From Photorhabdus cinerea (GTDB lineage: Bacteria > Pseudomonadota > Gammaproteobacteria > Enterobacterales > Enterobacteriaceae), in contig NZ_PUJW01000019.1 of the NCBI RefSeq assembly GCF_011189575.1, positions 16,782 through 80,781 on the forward strand: a stretch of DNA of 64,000 bases, read 5' to 3'. Of the stretch, positions 43,130-53,031 are shown piece after piece. A program made the position numbers and the translations under genes. Under the pieces are notes generated by a model. That model saw nothing but the letters and a program-made list of their open reading frames with translations, had not been told where the DNA came from and ran no database searches. Each line of letters opens with the position of its first letter. Position 1 is the stretch's first letter.

Positions 43130-44455
43130 ATGACTCTATACAACAGAGTATTTGTCTTTTTCATCATGCTATTTTCCCCCATAATATCATGCTTTGCTGA
43201 TACCCAAATTAAGTTATCTGCCGAAGAAAGCCAGGCTATGTCTCAGCTCTTAAATAGTCTTGAACCAAATAAACCTACATTAATCGATTTAACACAACCG
43301 CAAAATGAAAAAGGATATATCGCATTATTAAAGTCCCATAAAATTACAAAACAGACACATCCTAATATTTTTGAAGATATCAAAACTATGAAAGTGCACC
43401 AAAATGCATTACTTAAGAATGGACAGCGACTTGAAATACAAGATTCACTTACAAAGCCAAAAAATTATCTTAGTCATCCTAGAATAATATTCTTCAAAAA
43501 TTCCAAATCAATTTCAGCTACTGTTTTTGCTTCCCTATATTTTCCTGGTTCTAATATTTTAAACAGCAATACAATTGAAACTAACGCTGGAGAGACAACG
43601 TTACAGGGCGGCCTCTCAATTGTTAGCTCTGACAACCGGGATGTTAAAACACTACATGTATCCGTACAAGGAAATACAAAAAATAATGGGGTACGGAACT
43701 TTGTATTATCCACCCAAAAATATAATCTTGCTACCTCTGGACAACATGATAATACGTATCAAGCTATTTCTTTTTTCCAAGGGAAAATAAATGGGATACC
43801 ACTCAATAACGCGCCAATAGTAGAGAAGTCACTGCCGCTGCAAGACCTTGAAAATTCTTTTGACAACTTTTTTCCTGACAGAATGGAGAGCAAAGCGCCA
43901 ACTCATGTAAATAATCCAGAAACGCAACCGGTAATCGTTTGCTTAAATAAAGCAACCCCTGAACCAGGAGATTCTAATAAATGCGATTACGGCCCTACGT
44001 CGCCAGGTAAGCCAACAATCAAGCTGGAAATAATAGGTAATGTCACATTCAAGAACCCTATCGCCATTGATAAACATGGGAAACCTACAGCAGCTCAAGG
44101 GATTTCACCAGCAATAGATCTGACGCTGGTCGGTCTCGATACTGGCGGCGCATGTAAATTCGCAAGAGATATAGATGAAAATACATTTTGGCAACATAAA
44201 AAAGTCAATAAAGATAGTCCCAAAGACAATAAAACAAATTTATCATGGGATTTTTCCAAAAACACAAGTTACGCTGATTTTGGACCAATATGCTGGCCGA
44301 ATAACGAAAGATATGTACTAGACCTACAAGCTACTATTGTAACAGTGCAAGATGATAACGCATTTCCTGTCCTATTTTCTTATACCAATAACCCCGGTAG
44401 TGAGAAGAGCGCGTCACAACTCATTTATCCACCTATTCAAATCCAATATGAATAG
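43130..44455 (+). CDS. Secreted protein, paralog 2, without functional Hint domain
   Basis: 441 residues. Signal peptide MTLYNRVFVFFIMLFSPIIS with cleavage after CFA, then the domain shared with its neighbours (LNKATPEPGDSNKCDYGP, GLDTGGACKFARDIDE, NLSWDFSKNTSYADFGPICW). It ends YPPIQIQYE-stop, i.e. at the residue before the Hint cysteine of paralog 1. A deletion of the first ~210 bp of the Hint coding region introduced the stop; the 3' half of the domain remains untranslated downstream. AGGA lies eight bases before the ATG. Function unknown; probably exported. Confidence 0.78.
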   Translation: MTLYNRVFVFFIMLFSPIISCFADTQIKLSAEESQAMSQLLNSLEPNKPTLIDLTQPQNEKGYIALLKSHKITKQTHPNIFEDIKTMKVHQNALLKNGQRLEIQDSLTKPKNYLSHPRIIFFKNSKSISATVFASLYFPGSNILNSNTIETNAGETTLQGGLSIVSSDNRDVKTLHVSVQGNTKNNGVRNFVLSTQKYNLATSGQHDNTYQAISFFQGKINGIPLNNAPIVEKSLPLQDLENSFDNFFPDRMESKAPTHVNNPETQPVIVCLNKATPEPGDSNKCDYGPTSPGKPTIKLEIIGNVTFKNPIAIDKHGKPTAAQGISPAIDLTLVGLDTGGACKFARDIDENTFWQHKKVNKDSPKDNKTNLSWDFSKNTSYADFGPICWPNNERYVLDLQATIVTVQDDNAFPVLFSYTNNPGSEKSASQLIYPPIQIQYE

Positions 44456-44682
44456 TCAAAGCCGAAGACCTTAAGGACGGTGATACAATACATACACGTG
44501 AGGGTCAGACTACCCTTACTTCAGTTAAACAGAGAAAATCGGAACCATCAAACGTATATAATTTTGTCTTAGAAAAAACAGATAGTCAAAATGAATTATT
44601 ACCTGAAGATGCTGTGCTTTTTGCCGGTGGCATTTTGGTCGGTGATAATAATCTGCAAAGAAAAGTGTCGATATCAAATTAA
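44456..44682 (+). pseudogene. 3' half of a Hint domain left by a deletion
   Basis: Translated two bases out of the upstream frame, this reads IVKAEDLKDGDTIHTREGQT... to FAGGILVGDNNLQRKVSISN-stop, the same peptide as the end of paralog 1. DNA from here through the terminator is nearly identical to 42064-42347 (a few substitutions), so duplication and deletion are recent. The Cys block and block B are missing. Confidence 0.9.
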
Positions 44683-44701
44683 TCTCTCAGATTAATGACA
44701 A

Positions 44702-44726
44702 AGTGCTGGCTTTTTTAGTCAGCACT
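44702..44726 (+). terminator. Terminator after paralog 2 / Hint remnant
   Basis: AGTGCTG, T-rich loop, CAGCACT; copy of the structure at 42324-42347. Confidence 0.6.
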
Positions 44727-44894
44727 AATTTATAAATAGCGCATTTGTATTATTTTTGTCGCTGGGAATAAAATCCGATTAATACAAATTTGACATGATA
44801 AGCTTGACAATTTAAAAAAAACATTAATTATAATACCATCTTTATCCTGTTACATATATATCATTACAATCATTTATCTAGCTGAGGAATTATT

Positions 44895-44924
44895 ATGCAT
44901 CTTTACTATTACTCTGACTTATAA
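44895..44924 (+). CDS. Tyrosine-rich leader micro-ORF 3
   Basis: Peptide MHLYYYSDL with GAGGAA upstream, 151 bp before the main start codon. Downstream ACTATC (44954-44959) pairs with GATAGT (44976-44981) over a 16-base loop; in copy 1 the same positions are ACTATT and AATAGT, a compensating change on both sides. Confidence 0.58.
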   Translation: MHLYYYSDL

Positions 44925-45075
44925 CCTTCAAGGTTAACTTACAATATTATCACACTATCTGTTTAAAATTCAGTGGATAGTTAGGCTTTAATATTATATT
45001 GATATACCATGAATATCATATAAACATATATTATTCATGGCTTACAAACTCTCTATTATTTCATGGAATAAAATT

Positions 45076-46383
45076 ATGACTCTATATAACAGAATATTTA
45101 TTTTTTTCATCATGATGTTTGCCCCAATAATATCCAGCTTTGCGAATACCGAAATTGAGTTATCTACTGAGGACAGTCAGGTTATATCTCAGCTATTAAA
45201 GAACATTGAGCCTAATAATCCTACAGTGATCGATTTAACTCAACCGAAAAATGAGAAAGGATATATTGCATTATTACAATCCCATAGTATTACAAAGCAG
45301 AAAAATCCTGATATTTTTGAAAATATCGAGACTATAAAAGCACACCAAAAGGCAATATTTGAGCGTGGAGAATGGCTTGAAATAAAAGATTCGCTTACAG
45401 AACCAGCAAATTATTTTAGTAATCCCAGAATAGTATTTTCCGAAGATTCCAAATCAATTTCAGCTGAAACTTTTGGTTCCCTGTATCTTCCTGATTCCAA
45501 TACTTTAAGCCAAGAGTCGCTACAAATTTCCCTCTCAATTCTTGGCAAAGATAAAAAGGGGAATATTAAAATAATCACATCCACAATCAAAGAAAATATA
45601 AGAAACACTGATTTACGGTACTTTCTAATATCCACTAACAAATATAATCTTGTTAACTTGAAGCAATTTGATTCTATTCAGGTTGTTGCTAGTGTCTGGG
45701 GGAAAAAGAACGGGAAACTTCTCACTAATGGACCAGTATTAATTGTGTCAAATACATTGACAGACTTTGACGATCCTTTGCAATACTTTCAGCCTTACAA
45801 GATGAATAACATAGCACCAACTCATGTAAAAAACCCATTAACAAAACCAGTAATCGTTTGCTTAAATAGAGCAAACCCTGAACCAGGAGCTCCTAGTCAA
45901 TGCGATTATGGCCCAACATCACCCGGTAATCCAACAATCAAGCTGGAAATAGCAGGTAATGTTACATTCAATAACCCTATCAAAACTGATACAATCGGAA
46001 AGCCTGAAAAATATGCAGGAGAGAAATCATATGTAGATCTGGTTCTGATCGGTCTTGATACTGGAGGTGCATGTAAATTAAGTAGAGATATAAATGACAA
46101 TACATTTTGGAAACATACAAAAGTCAATAATGATCCTGCCAAAGGTGTTAATACAAATTTATCATGGGATTTTTCCAAAAACACAGGTTACGCTGATTTC
46201 GGACCAATATGCTGGAAAAATAACGAAAGATATGTACTAACCTTATCGGCTAATATTGTAACGACTAAAGGTGATAAAGTATTTTTTGTCCCGTTTACTT
46301 ATACCAATGATCCCTATGCTAATAAGGAAGATAATAAATCCCCCTCACTATTCATCTATCCACCTATTCAAATCCAATATTGA
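45076..46383 (+). CDS. Secreted protein, paralog 3, natively lacking a Hint domain
   Basis: 435 residues from ATG 45076. Signal peptide MTLYNRIFIFFIMMFAPIIS, cleavage after SFA; then the common domain: GYIALLQSHSITKQKNPDIF, CLNRANPEPGAPSQCDYGP, GLDTGGACKLSRDIND and NLSWDFSKNTGYADFGPICW. It stops at YPPIQIQY-stop with no Hint sequence behind it. An upstream ATG (45037) gives 13 more residues, as in paralog 1. The middle part (~110-230) is the most divergent between the three copies. Family not recognised; export and a conserved cysteine pair suggest an extracellular or periplasmic role. Confidence 0.78.
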   Translation: MTLYNRIFIFFIMMFAPIISSFANTEIELSTEDSQVISQLLKNIEPNNPTVIDLTQPKNEKGYIALLQSHSITKQKNPDIFENIETIKAHQKAIFERGEWLEIKDSLTEPANYFSNPRIVFSEDSKSISAETFGSLYLPDSNTLSQESLQISLSILGKDKKGNIKIITSTIKENIRNTDLRYFLISTNKYNLVNLKQFDSIQVVASVWGKKNGKLLTNGPVLIVSNTLTDFDDPLQYFQPYKMNNIAPTHVKNPLTKPVIVCLNRANPEPGAPSQCDYGPTSPGNPTIKLEIAGNVTFNNPIKTDTIGKPEKYAGEKSYVDLVLIGLDTGGACKLSRDINDNTFWKHTKVNNDPAKGVNTNLSWDFSKNTGYADFGPICWKNNERYVLTLSANIVTTKGDKVFFVPFTYTNDPYANKEDNKSPSLFIYPPIQIQY

Positions 46384-46470
46384 AATCCAATGGAGAAAAT
46401 CAATCGGCAAAGATGGATTATGAAATTTCCGATGCTGAAAAACTATTTTTAACAGGCTTTTTTAACGATC

Positions 46471-46494
46471 TGAGGCCACTTTACAGTGGCCTCA
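46471..46494. terminator. Hairpin between paralog 3 and sucD
   Basis: TGAGGCCACT-TTAC-AGTGGCCTCA, perfect 10-bp stem between convergent genes. No strong U-tract on either side; likely two-way transcript end. Confidence 0.6.
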
Positions 46495-46518
46495 TAGATA
46501 AGCATTTCTTATCAGTAC

Positions 46519-47394
46519 TTACTTGCCAGCGAGTAAATCCTTCACTGCATCACCGATGTCTGCCAGACTGCGAACCGTCTTCACGCCAGCGGCTTCCAGA
46601 GCCGCAAATTTTTCATCTGCGGTTCCTTTACCCCCCGCGATAATCGCACCAGCATGACCCATACGCTTACCTTTTGGTGCAGTTACACCCGCGATATAAG
46701 CAACAACCGGTTTAGTGACGTGCTGCTTAATATAAGCTGCCGCTTCTTCTTCCGCATTACCACCGATTTCACCAATCATTACGATGGCTTCGGTTTGCGG
46801 ATCTTCCTGGAACAATTTCAGGATATCAATGAAGTTAGAACCGGGAATTGGGTCACCACCGATACCAACGCAGGTAGATTGTCCTAAACCTGCATCAGTC
46901 GTCTGTTTTACTGCTTCATAAGTCAATGTACCTGAACGGGAAACGATACCGACTTTACCCGCCTGATGAATGTGGCCCGGCATAATACCGATCTTACATT
47001 CATCCGGTGTGATCACACCCGGACAGTTAGGGCCGATCATACGAACGCCTGCTTTATCCAGCTTCACTTTAACCGTTAGCATATCCAGCGTCGGGATACC
47101 TTCAGTAATCGTGATGATCAGTTTGATACCTGCGTCGATAGCTTCCAGAATGGAGTCTTTACAGAAAGGCGCAGGAACATAGATAACAGAAGCCGTTGCC
47201 CCTGTTGCTTCCACCGCTTCACGAACGGTATTGAAAACAGGTAATCCCAGATGCTCAGTACCGCCCTTACCCGGCGTTACTCCACCAACCATTTGGGTGC
47301 CATAGGCAATCGCTTGTTCTGAATGGAAAGTACCTTGGCTGCCGGTAAAACCTTGACAGATAACTTTGGTGTTTTTATCGATTAAAATAGACAT
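46519..47394 (-). CDS. sucD: Succinyl-CoA synthetase subunit alpha
   Basis: Forms the TCA-cycle enzyme that makes ATP/GTP from succinyl-CoA, with SucC. The 291-residue protein has the CoA-binding N-terminal fold (VICQGFTGSQGTFHSEQAIA), the GPNCPGVITP motif and the phosphohistidine H247 in KRMGHAGAIIAGG. The start overlaps the last base of sucC, so the subunits are co-translated. Last gene of the sdhCDAB-sucABCD operon. Confidence 0.98.
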   Translation of the reverse strand: MSILIDKNTKVICQGFTGSQGTFHSEQAIAYGTQMVGGVTPGKGGTEHLGLPVFNTVREAVEATGATASVIYVPAPFCKDSILEAIDAGIKLIITITEGIPTLDMLTVKVKLDKAGVRMIGPNCPGVITPDECKIGIMPGHIHQAGKVGIVSRSGTLTYEAVKQTTDAGLGQSTCVGIGGDPIPGSNFIDILKLFQEDPQTEAIVMIGEIGGNAEEEAAAYIKQHVTKPVVAYIAGVTAPKGKRMGHAGAIIAGGKGTADEKFAALEAAGVKTVRSLADIGDAVKDLLAGK

Positions 47395-48560
47395 TATTTT
47401 GCCCCCACTGCTGCTACTGCTTGCTTAGCTGCGTCTGTCAGGCTGGTTGCCGCAATGATATTTAAACCACTGTCAGCCAGTTTTTTCGCTCCCAGCTCAG
47501 CATTATTCCCTTCCAAACGAACAACGACCGGTACGTGAACACCAACTTCTTCCACTGCACCAATAATACCGTCAGCAATCAGGTCACAACGGACAATACC
47601 ACCAAAGATGTTAACCAATACCGCTTTCACATTTTTATCTGACAGAATGATTTTAAACGCTTCTGTAACACGTTCTTTGGTTGCGCCACCACCTACATCA
47701 AGGAAGTTTGCTGGTGCACCACCATGCAATTTAACGATATCCATCGTACCCATTGCCAGGCCCGCACCGTTGACCATGCAACCAATGTTGCCATCCAGTG
47801 CGACATAGTTCAGTTCCCACTGTGCCGCCTGAGCTTCACGCGGATCTTCCTGAGATGGGTCATGCATTTCACGCAGTTCAGCCTGACGGAACAGTGCGTT
47901 GCCATCAGCGCCTAGTTTGCCATCCAGACAAATCAGATCACCTTGAGTCGTGATAACCAATGGGTTAATTTCAACCAGAGCCAAATCGCGCTCTAGGAAC
48001 AGGTTTGCCAATCCTAAGAAAATTTTGGTGAACTGACTAATTTGTTTACCGGTTAAACCCAGTTTAAATGCCAGTTCGCGCCCTTGATAAGGCATAGGGC
48101 CAGCCAGTGGGTCAATGATGGCTTTATGAATCAGTTCCGGGGTTTCTTCCGCAACTTTTTCAATTTCAACGCCACCTTCAGTAGAGGCCATGAACACTAC
48201 ACGACGCGTACCACGATCAACTACAGCACCGAGATACAGCTCCTTCGCAATATCAGTTGCCCCCTCGACCAGAATCTGGTGAATAGGCTGTCCTTGCGCA
48301 TCTGTTTGGTAAGTGACCAGACGTTTGCCCAGCCATTGTTCAGCGAAAGCGCGAATTTCTTCCTTACTGTTAACCACTTTCACGCCGCCCGCTTTACCGC
48401 GACCGCCAGCGTGAACCTGACACTTAACCACCCAAGGGCCAGCGCCGATTTTAGATGCAGCTTCTTCTGCTTCACGCGGTGTCGTGCAGGCATAACCAGC
48501 CGGAGCGGGTAAACCATACCGTGCAAAAAGCTGTTTTGCCTGATACTCGTGTAAATTCAT
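47394..48560 (-). CDS. sucC: Succinyl-CoA synthetase subunit beta
   Basis: ADP/GDP-binding subunit with an ATP-grasp N-terminus; 388 residues as in E. coli. MNLHEYQAKQLFARYGLPAP, VKCQVHAGGRGKAGGVKV (nucleotide site), NPLVITTQGDLICLDGKLG and VNIFGGIVRCDLIADGII are conserved. Separated from sucB by 160 bp with two stem-loops, otherwise part of the same operon. Confidence 0.98.
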   Translation of the reverse strand: MNLHEYQAKQLFARYGLPAPAGYACTTPREAEEAASKIGAGPWVVKCQVHAGGRGKAGGVKVVNSKEEIRAFAEQWLGKRLVTYQTDAQGQPIHQILVEGATDIAKELYLGAVVDRGTRRVVFMASTEGGVEIEKVAEETPELIHKAIIDPLAGPMPYQGRELAFKLGLTGKQISQFTKIFLGLANLFLERDLALVEINPLVITTQGDLICLDGKLGADGNALFRQAELREMHDPSQEDPREAQAAQWELNYVALDGNIGCMVNGAGLAMGTMDIVKLHGGAPANFLDVGGGATKERVTEAFKIILSDKNVKAVLVNIFGGIVRCDLIADGIIGAVEEVGVHVPVVVRLEGNNAELGAKKLADSGLNIIAATSLTDAAKQAVAAVGAK

Positions 48561-48635
48561 GATGTTCTATCCATAGTTAGTCTGAGAAGAGCAAATTAGC
48601 AAATTGCTCCCTTATTTTTTTGTTGCTCTGGATAT

Positions 48636-48711
48636 AGCCAATCTCTAAAGATTGGCTGTTCATATACATTTGTTTACTTCAGACCGGGCAGATATTAGCG
48701 CGTATCTGCCC
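48636..48711 (-). other. Two stem-loops between sucB and sucC
   Basis: AGCCAATCT-CTAA-AGATTGGCT (48636-48657) and GGGCAGATA-N8-TATCTGCCC (48686-48711), both perfect 9-bp stems. Neither is followed by a U-tract on the minus strand, so they more likely mark mRNA processing/stability than full termination. Confidence 0.55.
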
Positions 48712-48721
48712 TATTATGTTG

Positions 48722-49939
48722 CTATACGTCCAACAGCAAACGTGCGGGATCTTCCAGCATTTCTTTGATGGTCACCAGGAAGCCTACAGACTCACGTCCA
48801 TCGATCAGACGGTGGTCATAAGACAGTGCCAGATACATCATAGGAAGGATCACTACTTGACCATCAACCGCCATTGGCCGATCTTTAATGGCATGCATAC
48901 CAAGAATCGCACTCTGTGGTGGGTTAATGATTGGTGTAGACATTAAGGAGCCGAATACACCGCCATTGGTAATCGTGAAATTACCGCCGGTCAGCTCTTC
49001 TACGGTCAATTTGCCGTCGCGGCCTTTAATTGCCAGCTCTTTAATGCGTTTTTCAAGATCAGCCATGCTCAACGCATCCGCATCACGCAATACTGGCGTT
49101 ACCAGCCCACGCGGTGTAGATACTGCAATACTGATGTCGAAATAATTGTGATAAACCACATCAGTGCCATCAATAGAAGCGTTCACTTCCGGATAGCGTT
49201 TCAATGCTTCAACCACAGCTTTTACATAGAAAGACATAAAGCCCAAGCGCACACCATGACGTTTTTCAAACGCATCACCGTACTGTTTACGCATATCCTG
49301 AATTGGCTTCATGTTAACTTCGTTGAACGTTGTCAACATCGCAGTGTTGTTTTTTGCTTCCAGCAGACGTTCAGCCACACGCTTACGCAGGCGAGTCATT
49401 GGAACACGTTTTTCGCTGCGGTGCGGCAACAGAGAATTCTGGACAGAAACCGGGGCTTCTACTGGCTTATTACCCGCTTTTTCGTTATCAGCCATGTGTT
49501 TTTCCACATCTTCGCGGACAATACGCCCACCAACACCACTGCCTTTAATCGCTTTGGCATCAAGATCATGCTCTGCAATCAGACGGCGAACCGCCGGGCT
49601 GAGTGCGTCGTTGCTCTCGTCTTCCAAACCCGCAGTCTGGCGTTTAGCCAAAGTTGCTTCCGTTTTTTCTTTGACTTCTGTCAGCTTACCAGTGCTATCG
49701 CCCAAACGGATACGACCAAGAAGCTGACTGGACAGAACGGTTGCATCTTTCACTTCCAAAATGGCTTCTAAAACACCGGCTTCACTGGCAGGCACTTCCA
49801 GTACCACTTTATCCGTTTCGATTTCAACCAGCACTTCATCACGTTCAACACGGTCACCCTCTTTTTTGTGCCAGACTGCAACAGTGGCATCAGCAACAGA
49901 CTCGGGCAAAACAGGAACCAGAATATCTACGCTACTCAT
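48722..49939 (-). CDS. sucB: Dihydrolipoyllysine succinyltransferase (E2 of 2-oxoglutarate dehydrogenase)
   Basis: E2 core of the 2-oxoglutarate dehydrogenase complex, transferring succinyl from SucA to CoA. 405 residues: lipoyl domain (1-~78, lipoylated lysine in EIETDKVVLEVPA), peripheral-subunit binding domain (~110-150, SPAVRRLIAEHDLDAKAIKG) and catalytic domain with the HxxxDG motif SYDHRLIDGRESVGFL near 375-380. 14 bp after sucA. Confidence 0.98.
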   Translation of the reverse strand: MSSVDILVPVLPESVADATVAVWHKKEGDRVERDEVLVEIETDKVVLEVPASEAGVLEAILEVKDATVLSSQLLGRIRLGDSTGKLTEVKEKTEATLAKRQTAGLEDESNDALSPAVRRLIAEHDLDAKAIKGSGVGGRIVREDVEKHMADNEKAGNKPVEAPVSVQNSLLPHRSEKRVPMTRLRKRVAERLLEAKNNTAMLTTFNEVNMKPIQDMRKQYGDAFEKRHGVRLGFMSFYVKAVVEALKRYPEVNASIDGTDVVYHNYFDISIAVSTPRGLVTPVLRDADALSMADLEKRIKELAIKGRDGKLTVEELTGGNFTITNGGVFGSLMSTPIINPPQSAILGMHAIKDRPMAVDGQVVILPMMYLALSYDHRLIDGRESVGFLVTIKEMLEDPARLLLDV

Positions 49940-49953
49940 TTTCTATCCTTTAT

Positions 49954-52761
49954 TTATTCGACGTTCAGTGCGTCATTAACCAGCTCTTGCTGTTGTTGCT
50001 GGTGAACTGACGTATATCCAACTGCCGGAGAAGCAGACGCAGGACGACCTGCATAACGTAAAGAAGCCCCGAACGGGATCACTTCACGGAAGTTGTGCTG
50101 ACTGCAATACCAGGCCCCTTGGTTTAATGGCTCTTCCTGGCACCAGACAAAATCGTGCACATGGGCGTACTGTTCCAGTGCTGACTGAACATCCTGATGA
50201 GGGAATGGATACAGTTGTTCAACACGTACAATAGCGACATCGGTTTGTTCATTTTTGCGGCGTTGTTCTAGCAGGTCGTAGTAAACTTTACCCGCACAGA
50301 GCACAACCCGTTTAACGTCTTTAGGATCTAGCTCATCAGCTTCACCGATAACGGTCTGGAATTTACCATTAGCCAGCTCATCCAAGCTGGAAATAGCCAA
50401 TGGATGGCGCAACAGTGATTTCGGTGACATAACAATCAATGGACGACGCATACCGCGCAGAGCCTGACGGCGGAGCATGTGGTAGACCTGCGCCGGCGTT
50501 GACGGCACACAAACCTGCATGTTCTGTTCTGCACACAGTTGCAAATAACGTTCCAGACGAGCGGAAGAGTGTTCAGGCCCCTGACCTTCATAGCCATGAG
50601 GTAGCAACATAACCAAGCCACACATACGACCCCATTTCTGCTCACCAGAGCTGATGAACTGGTCAATAACAACCTGTGCTCCGTTAGCGAAATCACCAAA
50701 CTGTGCTTCCCAGATTGTTAAAGCGCGGGGTTCTGTTGTCGCATAGCCATACTCAAACGCCAGAACCGCTTCTTCAGACAAAACAGAATCCCATACATTG
50801 AACGCACCCTGACCGTTATGAACGTTCGCCAGAGGCACATAAACAGAACCGTTGGTCTGATTATGAATAACAGCATGACGATGGAAGAAAGTACCACGGC
50901 CCGCGTCCTCACCGGACAAACGCACCGGAACACCTTCATCAACCAAAGTCGCGTAGGCTAAATTTTCTGCCCCACCCCAATCGAACAATTTATCGCCGTT
51001 AGCCATCTCTGCGCGGTCATTATAGATTTTCACCACGCGGGAGTGCATTTCCACTTCTTCCGGGACAGAGCTGATACGTCTGCCCAGATCCTGCAAACGC
51101 TTAATATCGACTTTATATGGATATTCTTCATCCCAATCATGATTAAGATAAGGCTCCCATGTAAATGAGTGCAGCCCCATTGAACGCCACTCTTCAACGA
51201 CACAGTCACCACGGTCAAGAGCATCACGATACAGATTAACCATTTCAGTCACATCATCGACTGATATCAACTTCTCAGTAACCAGCTTGTCAGCGTAGAT
51301 TTTACGCGGCGTTGGGTGTTTCTTAATTTTCTGATACATCATTGGCTGAGTCGCACTTGGCTCATCAGCTTCGTTATGACCATGACGGCGGTAACATACC
51401 AGATCGATCATCACGTCACGTTTAAAGGCATTACGGAAATCCAGAGCCAGACGGGTAACGAATGCCACCGCTTCTGGATCGTCTGCATTAACGTGGAAAA
51501 TCGGCGTCTGTACCATTTTGATGATATCGGTACAATATTGTGTTGAACGGGCATCTTTCGGATTAGACGTTGTGAAACCAATCTGGTTGTTGATAACAAT
51601 ACGAATCGTACCACCCACTTCATAACCACGGGCCTGAGACATGTTCAGGGTTTCCTGCACAACGCCCTGACCGGTAACGGCAGCATCCCCGTGGATAGTG
51701 ATTGGCAACACCATATTGCTGCAACCTTCATCCAGACGATCACGGCGGGCGCGTACTGAACCAATAACCACAGGGCTGACAATCTCAAGGTGAGATGGGT
51801 TAAATGCCAGTGCCAAATGAACCTTAGCGCCCTCGGTGGCAAAATCAGACGAGAAACCCTGATGGTATTTCACGTCGCCGGTACCAAGGTGCTCTTTATG
51901 CTTACCGGCAAACTCATCGAACAGATCAGCCGGTTTTTTACCTAAGATATTAACCAGAACGTTGAGGCGACCACGATGAGCCATCCCCATCACAACTTCC
52001 CGTGTATCGTGCTTACCCGCATGACGGATAAGATCCTTCAACATGGGGACCAGTGCGTCACCACCTTCAAGAGAGAAACGTTTCGCTCCCGGAAACTTCG
52101 CGCCAAGATAACGTTCCAAACCTTCAGCTGCCGTCAGTTCCGCCAGAAAACGCTGTTTTTCCTCTGCGCTGAACTGAGAACTGACGGTAACAGATTCCAG
52201 ACGCTGCTGAATCCAACGTTTTTCTTCCGTATTCGTGATGTGCATGTATTCAGCACCAATAGAACCGCAATAAGTGCGTTTCAGTGCTTCATACAAATCC
52301 GCCAACTTCATCGTTTCTTTGCCGAGAGCAAAAGAACCTACGTTAAATGTTTCTGCAAAATCAGCTTCCGTCAGATTATGGAAAGCAGGATCTAAATCAG
52401 GAACACTATCCTGCTTCCATAATCCCAACGGGTCAAGATTGGCATTTTGATGACCGCGGAAACGGAATGCGTTGATGAGCTGCAAAACTTTAACTTGTTT
52501 TGCATCCATTGCCGGATCGCTGACAGAGGAGTGATAACGCGTAGTATCTTTCGCAAGGCGGCGGAAGTAATCACGCGTCTGCGAGTGGAGTTGTTCACCG
52601 TTTAGTCCCGCATTCGACAATTGTTGGAAAATTTCTTTCCAACTTGCATCAACGGAGTTTGGATCGGTTATATAGTCTTCATAGACTTGCTCTATGTAAG
52701 ACTGGTTTGAACCAGCTAAGAAGCTCGAATCTAGCCAGTCCTTCATTGCGCCGTTCTGCAT
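49954..52761 (-). CDS. sucA: 2-oxoglutarate dehydrogenase E1 component
   Basis: Thiamine-diphosphate decarboxylase of the 2-oxoglutarate dehydrogenase complex; 935 residues, E. coli-like length. MQNGAMKDWLDSSFLAGSNQ N-terminus for E2 contact, HRGRLNVLVNILGKK, the TPP motif (GDAAVTGQGVVQETLNMS), CYRRHGHNEADEP and GEDAGRGTFFHRHAVIHNQ are conserved. A strong hairpin and ~270 bp separate it from sdhB; in E. coli this gap has an extra suc promoter. Confidence 0.98.
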   Translation of the reverse strand: MQNGAMKDWLDSSFLAGSNQSYIEQVYEDYITDPNSVDASWKEIFQQLSNAGLNGEQLHSQTRDYFRRLAKDTTRYHSSVSDPAMDAKQVKVLQLINAFRFRGHQNANLDPLGLWKQDSVPDLDPAFHNLTEADFAETFNVGSFALGKETMKLADLYEALKRTYCGSIGAEYMHITNTEEKRWIQQRLESVTVSSQFSAEEKQRFLAELTAAEGLERYLGAKFPGAKRFSLEGGDALVPMLKDLIRHAGKHDTREVVMGMAHRGRLNVLVNILGKKPADLFDEFAGKHKEHLGTGDVKYHQGFSSDFATEGAKVHLALAFNPSHLEIVSPVVIGSVRARRDRLDEGCSNMVLPITIHGDAAVTGQGVVQETLNMSQARGYEVGGTIRIVINNQIGFTTSNPKDARSTQYCTDIIKMVQTPIFHVNADDPEAVAFVTRLALDFRNAFKRDVMIDLVCYRRHGHNEADEPSATQPMMYQKIKKHPTPRKIYADKLVTEKLISVDDVTEMVNLYRDALDRGDCVVEEWRSMGLHSFTWEPYLNHDWDEEYPYKVDIKRLQDLGRRISSVPEEVEMHSRVVKIYNDRAEMANGDKLFDWGGAENLAYATLVDEGVPVRLSGEDAGRGTFFHRHAVIHNQTNGSVYVPLANVHNGQGAFNVWDSVLSEEAVLAFEYGYATTEPRALTIWEAQFGDFANGAQVVIDQFISSGEQKWGRMCGLVMLLPHGYEGQGPEHSSARLERYLQLCAEQNMQVCVPSTPAQVYHMLRRQALRGMRRPLIVMSPKSLLRHPLAISSLDELANGKFQTVIGEADELDPKDVKRVVLCAGKVYYDLLEQRRKNEQTDVAIVRVEQLYPFPHQDVQSALEQYAHVHDFVWCQEEPLNQGAWYCSQHNFREVIPFGASLRYAGRPASASPAVGYTSVHQQQQQELVNDALNVE

Positions 52762-52871
52762 TGTGATCCCTTAAGCTTTAAAAGCTTTAGTTTTCGCCGT
52801 GGTTAACTTACCGCTTAAGTGCGGTATCGATAAAAGGTTCATTCGGACGTGCTTTATGCATGTTCTATTTT

Positions 52872-52931
52872 GGGTTTCGGAACCCTTCAAGGAACCTTTA
52901 AAAACCATTTAACGGTTTTTAAAGGTTCCTT
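52872..52931 (-). other. Strong stem-loops between sdhB and sucA
   Basis: AAGGAACCTTTAAAAACC (52889-52906) and GGTTTTTAAAGGTTCCTT (52914-52931) are perfect 18-bp complements with a 7-base loop. A small adjacent stem, GGGTT-TCGG-AACCC (52872-52885), follows in transcription direction. Probably attenuates or separates sdh and suc messages. Farther upstream the 7-mer CAATTCT is repeated three times (52971-52991). Confidence 0.65.
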
Positions 52932-53031
52932 GCCTCAAAGCTTTAGTCATCATTAGCAGTTGGCAACTCACAATTCTCAATTCTCAATTCTTTGTGCCCT
53001 CCGCAGATAAACTTCACGGAGGGCGGGCCAA

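Noticed and set aside
52971..52991. CAATTCT triplicate as a functional iteron
   Set aside because: Only three short copies in a transcribed gap; likely slippage.
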